From Kaistella haifensis DSM 19056 (GTDB lineage Bacteria > Bacteroidota > Bacteroidia > Flavobacteriales > Weeksellaceae): a stretch of 64,000 nt of DNA. The DNA lies in assembly GCF_000735695.2 (NCBI RefSeq), contig NZ_JASZ02000008.1, forward strand, positions 1-64,000. The letters are read 5' to 3'. Shown piece after piece: positions 1 through 6,659 of this stretch (positions within the stretch are counted from its first letter, which is position 1; every line of letters starts with the position of its first letter). A program made the position numbers and the translations under genes. Under the pieces are notes generated by a model. That model saw only the letters and a list, made by a program, of their open reading frames with translations. It searched no databases and was not told the origin of the DNA.

Positions 1-503
<503 letters not shown>

Positions 504-611
504 TTAAAGCTCTAAGATACAAATTCTTGCAATAAAAAACAAGCTATTTTAAACCCAAAATACTAATAATCAGTAAATTATAGGTGGTTTAAGGAGAGAC
601 TATATATTGCG

Positions 612-1505
612 TTGGAGCATTTAGAGCCAAATTTTCTGCTGTTGTCATTTTGTAATATAAAGGAAATCCAAGCAATATTTGAGAAGAACATCTTTTCAAT
701 TACAGGATTTCATTTTGTGAAATCTGAATTCACAATAAAAAGTAACAGGATTTATACTTTGGCTTTTGATGAGGATAGTAATTCATTCGTGATCATCAAA
801 TATAAGAGGAATCAGAATTATAGTGTGGTTGACCAAGGTGTTTCATACCTCAATCTAATGCTGGAATACAAAGCGGAGTTTATTGTGGAATACAATGAAA
901 CACAAAAGAAAAATTTAAAACGTTCTGATGTTGATTGGTCTCAAAGCAAAATTATTTTCGTTTCTCCATCTTTTAATGATTTTCAGAAGCAATCCTCGAA
1001 TTTCAAAGATTTGGCAATAGAATTATGGGAAATAAAGCAGTTTGAAAATGATGTTTTAGTCATTAATCCTGTGAAAAAATCAAAATCTGCTCCAAGTATC
1101 AAACAGGTTCAGAAAAATGATAATTCAGAAATCAGTAAGGTCATTCAGCAAACTAAAGTTTATACGGAAGATGATCATCTGCAAGGTAAACCCGATTATA
1201 CTATTGAACTTTATGAAATTTTCAAAACAGCAATTCTCAATTTAGGAAATGACCTTGATATAAAGCCTAAAAAACAAGAAATTGGCTTTATTTCGAAAGG
1301 AAAAATGTTTGCCGATGTTTGTATTCTTAAAAACAGTTTAAAATTTTGGATTAATCTTAAGCGCGGTCAATTGGATGACCCGAAAAAAATTTCGCGTGAT
1401 GTTTCATCCGTTGGACATTGGGGAAATGGTGATTATGAAGTTGTTGTAGATGATACACAAAATTTGAAGTATGTGATGAGTTTAATAAAACAAGCCATAC
1501 AATAA
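612..1505 (+). pseudogene. DUF5655 protein with NucS-like N-domain, 5'-truncated
   Basis: The frame is open from about 570 to the stop at 1505, but its first possible start is a TTG and no ATG occurs until codon 83. Family members, as I recall them, begin with about 20 residues leading into LEKEIQ. Here the recognisable match begins only at KEIQAIFEKN (near 658), so the native 5' end is gone. The N-terminal half matches the PD-(D/E)xK-like region of this family and the C-terminal 100 residues match DUF5655 (GQLDDPKK, VGHWGNGDYEV). The usual RID...IIEYK motif reads RIY...IIKYK, so both acidic positions are changed, each explainable by one base change. I infer a non-functional remnant next to the transposase gene. 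Confidence 0.72.
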
Positions 1506-1515
1506 ACACATATCG

Positions 1516-1725
1516 ATGGCAGAATTTCTAAATAAAAAGAAACTATTAGAGTGGGTCCCAAAACTTATTGAGACCGCTGGAAAAGAATTGGTTATCATCA
1601 GTCCTTATATACAAATTTCAGAGAAGATTTTTAAACTTTTAAAAGAATCTGAAAAAAGAGGAGTTGAAATAACCTTGATCTATAAGACCTCTCGTTTCAT
1701 ATCCAATTCCAAAACTTTCTCTTAG
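1516..1725 (+). pseudogene. Phospholipase D-like domain protein, 3'-truncated
   Basis: An ATG at 1516 opens a 69-residue frame, ten bases after the DUF5655 stop. It begins MAEFLNKKK and carries VIISPYIQIS followed by VEITLIYK, the N-terminal strands of PLD-like helicase-associated or restriction-associated proteins. The frame stops before any HxK(x4)D catalytic motif, after a short unrelated tail (SNSKTFS). Complete proteins of this type are more than twice as long. It is probably a gene remnant broken at about 1690. No downstream continuation of the domain is visible in the 75 bases before the convergent Fic gene. Confidence 0.6.
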
Positions 1726-1800
1726 ATAATTAATATTGAATCCTCTGTACACCTTTTATTTATAATTTTAATATGAATTTTGCCTTATAATTTGATTTTT

Positions 1801-3273
1801 CTAAAATTTCAAAACCGCTTCATCAGACTCCTTAAAAGCATTCGTCTTCTCAAGTTGTGTTTCTAAATTCAAAAAATCGGAAGCATCCAATTGACTTGAA
1901 AATTTCTGGGCTCTTTGAAGCATTTTGATATAAACAGATGGATCGCTGCTTCTTGTAAGTTTTCGTAAAGCTCCCAAATAATCCTCTCGGTAAACAGTAG
2001 GAATCATTATCCTACTTTGACCTGCATGGACGAATTCGGCATTCATCATTACTCTGGCAATTCTGCCATTCCCATCTAAAAAAGGGTGAACCTCGCTAAT
2101 TAAGAACATTATAAATGCAGCACGGGAGAAGGCATCTGTAAGAGCCTGATAAAACTCAAAGCCTTTTTTGAGAGTTCCTCTAACCATTGTGAAGTCCACA
2201 AAATGTGTTTCACCAGCCCGATTATTTTTATCCTTAAATTCTCCTGGTTTTTTAGATTGCCGGGCATCTAATAAAACTTTGTGGCGATAAGAGAGGATAT
2301 CGAATAGTTCATCAACATTAGCCGGAATCAGCGACATTTCTTTTTTGCTGCTCACTAATTTATAGGTTCCGATAATATCGTGCGAATCTTCGCTACGGTT
2401 TTTGATGGGTATTTGACTGTCAACAATTTGTTTTGCTTCCTCAATTTCAAAGACCGTTCCTTCAATGTAATTTGAAAAGTAAGCCTCAAAAAAAGCAAAA
2501 TTTCTGAATGATTCAGGAGAAAGGTTTTTATCTTCAATATTCTCAAAAATATCTTGTTTAAGATGAATAAATAGCTTTTCAAAAAGTTTCAACCTTCCTT
2601 CATCATAAGGCTCACCAAGGGCTCTTGCTTTTGCGATAGGAGAGGATAGAAGATTGGAAGGGCGTGTTTTTAATAATGCCCCAATAATTTTATTAAGCTT
2701 TGCATACTCACTTTGCATCCCTGTTTTTACTGATATTTCTCTTGCATTATCTCTAAAGTCATTTAAGCCATTTTCGCCTTTGATTAAAAAAATCTTTTCC
2801 AGTTTATTTTCTAATTCCTCAACTGGGAGATTTTTGGGAAGTCTTCCTGTCTTTCTGGCAGATTGAAGATTCTCAAGAAATGCTCGTCCCTGGCTTGCGA
2901 CATAGAGCTCACCAACAAATTTGGAATCTCCCTCAACAGGCTGTTCTCCCTTGAAAAAATTTAAAGTAATACCAGGTAATTCAATTTTTTTTGAATAAGA
3001 ATAAGTTAGAAATATTTGTGAATCTTCAGTCGGTTTAAATTCCAAAGCAGATCGATGGCTTAATACTGCTCCGGGATACAAGTTTCCCAAAATTTGAAAA
3101 ATATTTCTCTGAATAATTTTTGCAGCAGACTCCTCAAGATTAGATGTGTAAATACGTGGGGCAATTTTTCTGATAATGCCCTTATTTTCCATTTTGGAAA
3201 TTTCTCTGCTAACTTCCGGATTACTTGAAGAAAAAATAAGTTCTTGTAGTCTCAACTGCATATTTTTTTCCAT
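1801..3273 (-). CDS. Fic family protein with AbiEi-like N-terminal domain
   Basis: This 490-residue protein has two parts. Residues 1-140 resemble the winged-helix and follow-on region of AbiEi-type antitoxins (MENKGIIRKIAPRIY, then LYPGAVLSHRSAL). Residues 220-460 form a Fic domain with the catalytic loop HPFLDGNGRIAR at 396-407; His396 is the expected general base. Fic enzymes typically transfer AMP from ATP to target hydroxyl groups. Upstream, SNYIEG (267-272) fits the inhibitory helix motif (S/T)xxxE(G/N), so this would be a class II Fic that restrains itself in cis. No separate antitoxin gene is adjacent. The ATG at 3273 follows a TAAATTTG box by 19 bases. Family assignment is firm; the N-terminal label is from recalled similarity, and the target is unknown. 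Confidence 0.88.
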   Translation of the reverse strand: MEKNMQLRLQELIFSSSNPEVSREISKMENKGIIRKIAPRIYTSNLEESAAKIIQRNIFQILGNLYPGAVLSHRSALEFKPTEDSQIFLTYSYSKKIELPGITLNFFKGEQPVEGDSKFVGELYVASQGRAFLENLQSARKTGRLPKNLPVEELENKLEKIFLIKGENGLNDFRDNAREISVKTGMQSEYAKLNKIIGALLKTRPSNLLSSPIAKARALGEPYDEGRLKLFEKLFIHLKQDIFENIEDKNLSPESFRNFAFFEAYFSNYIEGTVFEIEEAKQIVDSQIPIKNRSEDSHDIIGTYKLVSSKKEMSLIPANVDELFDILSYRHKVLLDARQSKKPGEFKDKNNRAGETHFVDFTMVRGTLKKGFEFYQALTDAFSRAAFIMFLISEVHPFLDGNGRIARVMMNAEFVHAGQSRIMIPTVYREDYLGALRKLTRSSDPSVYIKMLQRAQKFSSQLDASDFLNLETQLEKTNAFKESDEAVLKF

Positions 3274-3292
3274 TAAAAAGTAAAATATTATT

Positions 3293-3300
3293 CAAATTTA
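3293..3300 (-). promoter_or_regulatory. -7 box TAAATTTG for the Fic gene
   Basis: Plus-strand CAAATTTA reads TAAATTTG on the minus strand and ends 19 bases before the Fic ATG. No clear -33 TTTG was found at the normal distance. Confidence 0.5.
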
Positions 3301-3447
3301 CAAATATTTTCTATTAAAATATAAAAAATAGCATTTTTTTTATATTAATAAATTTTATTTGCTATTAAGACGGGATAGGAAGTAAAAACTTTATGATCCA
3401 CGATTTGAAGGTAATACAATCACTTGTTCAAAAAATAAAAATGTTTG

Positions 3448-3478
3448 TTTGGAAATAACCAAAAAAACAATATATTTG
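3448..3478 (+). promoter_or_regulatory. Consensus promoter TTTG-N19-TATATTTG without a gene
   Basis: TTTG at 3448-3451 and TATATTTG at 3471-3478 are 19 bases apart, a near-ideal Bacteroidota promoter. Transcription would begin near 3482. The only frame that follows has no start codon and stops at about 3570, and a strong terminator follows at 3630, so a short non-coding transcript or the remnant of a deleted gene is implied. Confidence 0.55.
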
Positions 3479-3514
3479 AACCATTGAAAACGACGCTCTT
3501 ATTGGTATATTTTC

Positions 3515-3534
3515 AGTGACCTATTTAGTGACCT
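3515..3534 (+). repeat. Direct repeat AGTGACCT-ATTT-AGTGACCT
   Basis: Two identical 8-mers at 3515-3522 and 3527-3534 are separated by four bases, giving a 12-base period. Such short iterated sites often occur near recombination sites, but no function can be assigned here. Confidence 0.45.
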
Positions 3535-3589
3535 GTCAAAAGCCAAAGCAGCATAAAGATGATGGATAGGGCATTTACGAAAATAAATT

Positions 3590-3608
3590 AAGTCCCGTCC
3601 GGATCGCA
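3590..3608 (+). other. tRNA 3'-end-like segment, possible attachment-site scar
   Basis: The 19 bases AAGTCCCGTCCGGATCGCA look like the end of a tRNA: the second half of a T arm, an acceptor strand and a discriminator A. No 5' acceptor strand, D arm or anticodon arm precedes it, so it is not a complete tRNA gene. A strong terminator begins 22 bases later, as would be expected behind a native tRNA gene. Elements that integrate into tRNA genes leave such a partial copy at one end. This is inference from shape alone. Confidence 0.35.
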
Positions 3609-3629
3609 ACCGCAATATCAAAGTAGTAT

Positions 3630-3663
3630 AAAAGCTTTAAAACGTTTGTTTTAAAGCTTTTTT
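3630..3663 (+). terminator. Perfect 14-bp hairpin terminator
   Basis: AAAAGCTTTAAAAC (3630-3643), loop GTTT, then GTTTTAAAGCTTTT (3648-3661) and more T residues. The stem has no mismatch. It closes the segment that starts with the promoter at 3448. Confidence 0.75.
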
Positions 3664-3845
3664 CGTTTTATATTTATATCGAACAGGAGCAGAATCTCGC
3701 ACGCAATCCGAAAAAATTCAGCAACACTAGTTTCATTGATCGATATCATTCATCTCGAAAACTATATTATTACTTGCCGGTTTTGTCTCAGTTACGATGA
3801 TAGTTTAATATAGATGGATTAAAAATTTATTATTTCTCCGATAAT

Positions 3846-3867
3846 CTATTGGACTTCTATTGGACTT
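3846..3867 (+). repeat. Tandem 11-mer CTATTGGACTT x2
   Basis: Two exact head-to-tail copies of CTATTGGACTT lie in otherwise featureless AT-rich sequence. Chance slippage is the simplest explanation; a binding site is possible. Confidence 0.45.
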
Positions 3868-4008
3868 ATAATGGGATAACTAAAAATGAGATATAAACCA
3901 AAATAAATACTGAGCTTTGCTAAAAACACAGTTCAAGACTCTGCATATTGATAAGCATTTCTTCGATGTTAAGTGAGAGAGCGTGTCATATATTGTTTCG
4001 TCAATTTC

Positions 4009-4036
4009 AAGCAGCTTTTGAGAAAGGTTGCTTTTT
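4009..4036 (+). terminator. Terminator-like hairpin without an upstream gene
   Basis: AGCAGCTTTT pairs with AAAGGTTGCT (two G-U pairs) around a GAG loop and is followed by five T residues. No gene ends before it; it may be the relic of a lost gene. Confidence 0.45.
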
Positions 4037-4174
4037 CTATTTAAAGATTTTGCTGGGTTTGTTAAAATTTCTTTAAACTAACAATCATCATCAAATAATA
4101 TTTTGTGGGATGCATAAAAAATGCTAATATTGTTATGAAACCCAACTCATTAAAAATATTAAAAAATACCCAAA

Positions 4175-5443
4175 ATGAAACCCAGTGTGATCTCTATAGT
4201 TCTAGGTGGTGGCAGGGGAACCCGGCTGTTTCCATTAACTTATACTCGTTCGAAACCCGCGGTGCCTATCGCCGGAAAATACAGGTTGGTGGATATTCCG
4301 ATTTCCAACTGCCTGAATTCGGGATATAACAGGATTTTGGTACTAACCCAATTCAATTCTGCTTCGCTTAATTCACATATCAAAAATTCTTATCATTTTG
4401 ATATTTTCAGCAAGGGCTTTGTGGATATCCTCGCCGCCGAACAAAATGTGGAAAATGACCAATGGTACCAAGGTACTGCAGATGCGGTCCGACAGTCGAT
4501 GAAGCATTTGGAAAAATATGAATATGATTATATTTTAATTCTTTCTGGTGATCAGCTTTATCAAATGGATTTCCGCGAAATGATTGATTTCCATTGCAAA
4601 AATGAAGGGGATATCACCATTGCAACCATTCCGGTTAACTGCAAAGATGCGCCTGGATTCGGGATTTTGAAGTCAGATGATCAGGGAAATATTACCTCAT
4701 TCGTAGAGAAACCATCTCATGATATCCTCGAAGATTGGAAATCGGAAGTGTCAGAAAAAAGTAAATCTGAAGGGAAAGAATACCTCGCTTCTATGGGAAT
4801 TTATGTTTTTAGTAAGAACGTTCTTAAAAAAATGTTTGAAAACATGCCAGGCGATGATTTCGGAGGAGAATTAATTCCCAATGCCCTGGGAACTTATAAA
4901 ACACTCAGCTTTCAGTACGACGGCTATTGGACGGATATCGGTACCATTGATTCTTTCTTTGATGCCAATATTGACTTGACCAGAGACTTTCCTCATTTTA
5001 ATCTTTTTAGCAATGCTCCAATCTACACAAGAGCGAGAATGTTGCCTCCTTCTAAAATCCTTGGTTCTTATGTGAGCAAAGCGATTTTCGGGGACGGATG
5101 TATCGTGATGGCCGATAAAATAGAAAATTCTATTGTAGGAAACCGAAGCCGCATCGATAAAGGAAGTACGTTGATGAATACCTACATGATGGGGGCGGAT
5201 TACTACCAAGACACCAAAGATATCGTGGCGAATGATCAAAGCGGAACGCCTAACCTTGGCGTTGGGAAATATTGCTACATCGAGCGAGCAATTCTCGATA
5301 AAAACTGCTACATCGGTGATAATGTAAGAATTATCGGTGGAAAACATCTTCAAGATGGCGATTTCGAAAATTATTCTATTAAAGACGGAGTTGTGGTGGT
5401 GAAGAAAAATGCAGTCATTCATCCCGGTACGATTATTCCATAG
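4175..5443 (+). CDS. glgC: Glucose-1-phosphate adenylyltransferase
   Basis: GlgC makes ADP-glucose from glucose-1-phosphate and ATP, the committing step of bacterial glycogen synthesis. The 422-residue protein has the nucleotide-binding loop GGGRGTRL at 11-18, KPAVPIAGKYRLVD at 27-40, WYQGTADAV near 98, SGDQLYQMD at 124-132, DDFGGELIP and YWTDIGTIDSF in the catalytic domain. The C-terminal third has hexapeptide-type repeats of a left-handed beta-helix, as in all GlgC proteins. Length is normal. The ATG at 4175 begins MKPSVISIVLGGG, directly in front of the conserved core. No glgA or glgB lies next to it. A terminator follows at once, so it is probably transcribed alone. Confidence 0.95.
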   Translation: MKPSVISIVLGGGRGTRLFPLTYTRSKPAVPIAGKYRLVDIPISNCLNSGYNRILVLTQFNSASLNSHIKNSYHFDIFSKGFVDILAAEQNVENDQWYQGTADAVRQSMKHLEKYEYDYILILSGDQLYQMDFREMIDFHCKNEGDITIATIPVNCKDAPGFGILKSDDQGNITSFVEKPSHDILEDWKSEVSEKSKSEGKEYLASMGIYVFSKNVLKKMFENMPGDDFGGELIPNALGTYKTLSFQYDGYWTDIGTIDSFFDANIDLTRDFPHFNLFSNAPIYTRARMLPPSKILGSYVSKAIFGDGCIVMADKIENSIVGNRSRIDKGSTLMNTYMMGADYYQDTKDIVANDQSGTPNLGVGKYCYIERAILDKNCYIGDNVRIIGGKHLQDGDFENYSIKDGVVVVKKNAVIHPGTIIP

Positions 5444-5465
5444 AATTTCATTCAAAAACATAGTG

Positions 5466-5497
5466 CACGGCAATATTTTTATTGTCGTGTTTTTTTT
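5466..5497 (+). terminator. glgC terminator
   Basis: CACGGCAAT (5466-5474) pairs with ATTGTCGTG (5481-5489, one G-U pair) around ATTTTT and is followed by eight T residues. Confidence 0.8.
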
Positions 5498-5511
5498 GCA
5501 GTGGTTTTTTG

Positions 5512-5519
5512 TATTTTTG
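5512..5519 (+). promoter_or_regulatory. -7 box TATTTTTG, nearly leaderless start
   Basis: The box ends only four bases before the ATG at 5524. If the usual spacing holds, transcription begins at or next to the start codon. Confidence 0.5.
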
Positions 5520-5523
5520 CCCC

Positions 5524-6561
5524 ATGCGTTGGTTAAAATTAGGGAGTTTATTGATACTTTTTGCGGTGGCGGTTTATGCGATTGCGATGACTTTTGTGGA
5601 GGATGCAAAAAGTTTTACCATTCAAAAAGAAATTTCATATCCTGTAGATCGGGTTTTTCCGCAGTTTAATAATTTGCAGAATTTCACCCGTTGGAATGCC
5701 TTTTTCTCCGAAGATCCGGATTTTACCTTCGATTATTTCACTCCGTATGAAGGGCAGGGAAGTTCAATGAGTTATCACGACAAAAAAGATCCGGATCAAT
5801 TCGGAGATCTCTTCATCCGTTACGAAAATCCGAACCGAACGCTTCGTTACCAGCTTTTTGAAGGCAAAAAAAATACTCCATACTTAATTGATGTGAAGTT
5901 TCGTTCCCTAAACGATAAAACATCCATTACATGGTTTATTCATACTCCGAAACAACCTTTCCTGAAGCGATCTTTAAACTTAATAACCGAAGATTTGGTT
6001 GCCGAGAAGATTGATTTAAGCATGAAAAATCTCATGGAGGTTCTTGGAAATAAAGTGCAGAAAGAGCAGTTATTGGAGAATTTGAAGTTTGATAGTTTGA
6101 TGGTAGAAGAACAGGAAGGTCAGCTCCTTCTGGGCGTAAATGTAAATTCTAAAAACACCAAAGACGCGCTCTTCAAAAACATCGTCATGAATCACAACAA
6201 AACCCTGAATTACATCAAAATGGATTTGGGAAAAAGAAATGACGAATACGGAGAACCAGTCCTCATCACCGATGCAGACAATTTCAAGGATAAGGAAGTT
6301 TCTTATTACTACGGAATTCCGCTTTCGAAAAGAATCGCAGTTTCCGATAATAATTTCAGTTTCAGAACTGTCAATGCTTCCCGAAATTATGTGATTTACT
6401 ATCGAGGCAACTATTCCGGACGCGTTAAGGCCATTCAACAGCTGCTTTTGAAAGCAAAACGCGATACAATGAGAACGGGAGATTTACAGCAAACTTTCTT
6501 AGAAGAGCCAACTTCCGAGGCAAATACTTTACTGAAATTATCGTTGCCGGTTTTCCGATAA
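5524..6561 (+). CDS. Membrane-anchored SRPBCC protein with GyrI-like C-terminal domain
   Basis: I chose the ATG at 5524 (MRWLKLGSLLILF) over an upstream alternative because the -7 box lies just before it and the protein then starts with a clean membrane anchor (residues 4-22). Of 345 residues, about 30-170 resemble an SRPBCC/polyketide-cyclase fold (SYPVDRVFPQFNNLQNFTRW), a hydrophobic-ligand pocket. Residues 190-345 resemble a GyrI-like or AraC effector-binding domain (MNHNKTLNYIKMDLG, NYSGRVKAIQQLL). The ligand and role are unknown. It sits alone between glgC and sucA, with its own promoter. The domain calls are by recalled similarity, so the SRPBCC part is firmer than the GyrI-like part. 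Confidence 0.7.
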   Translation: MRWLKLGSLLILFAVAVYAIAMTFVEDAKSFTIQKEISYPVDRVFPQFNNLQNFTRWNAFFSEDPDFTFDYFTPYEGQGSSMSYHDKKDPDQFGDLFIRYENPNRTLRYQLFEGKKNTPYLIDVKFRSLNDKTSITWFIHTPKQPFLKRSLNLITEDLVAEKIDLSMKNLMEVLGNKVQKEQLLENLKFDSLMVEEQEGQLLLGVNVNSKNTKDALFKNIVMNHNKTLNYIKMDLGKRNDEYGEPVLITDADNFKDKEVSYYYGIPLSKRIAVSDNNFSFRTVNASRNYVIYYRGNYSGRVKAIQQLLLKAKRDTMRTGDLQQTFLEEPTSEANTLLKLSLPVFR

Positions 6562-6615
6562 ATATTTAACTAATTTTTAAAGAGTTTTCGGCTTTAGTAC
6601 TTCACTTTTTTTTGC

Positions 6616-6623
6616 TAAATTTG
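6616..6623 (+). promoter_or_regulatory. -7 box TAAATTTG for sucA-sucB
   Basis: An exact -7 consensus 36 bases before the sucA ATG. The -33 position reads TTTA rather than TTTG. Confidence 0.55.
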
Positions 6624-6659
6624 TCTTTTAAATAAAAACCAACAGTTAATCTGTAAATA

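Larger units (their letters stand above)
3274..4174. other. 900-base gene-free region at the accessory/core junction
   Basis: No credible coding frame lies between the divergent Fic and glgC genes. The stretch contains a well-formed promoter (3448-3478), two short direct repeats, a tRNA-3'-end-like segment (3590-3608), a strong hairpin terminator (3630-3663), a second terminator-like hairpin (4009-4036) and a tandem 11-base repeat (3846-3867). These are listed separately. The composition fits the edge of an integrated and partly deleted element next to conserved chromosome. Confidence 0.6.

Noticed and set aside
3541-3615. Complete tRNA gene ending at 3608
   Set aside because: Only a T-arm half and an acceptor-like strand can be seen. 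No 5' acceptor strand, D arm or anticodon stem pairs with it in the preceding 60 bases.
4105-4329. Short upstream frame overlapping the start of glgC
   Set aside because: It runs out of frame into glgC and encodes no recognisable peptide. The repeated ATGAAACCCA at 4135 and 4175 looks accidental, and the second copy is the real glgC start.
4871-5608. Long open frame of 245 codons on the minus strand
   Set aside because: It lies antisense over glgC, has no recognisable domain, and its composition follows the complement of the glgC codons. It is a shadow frame.
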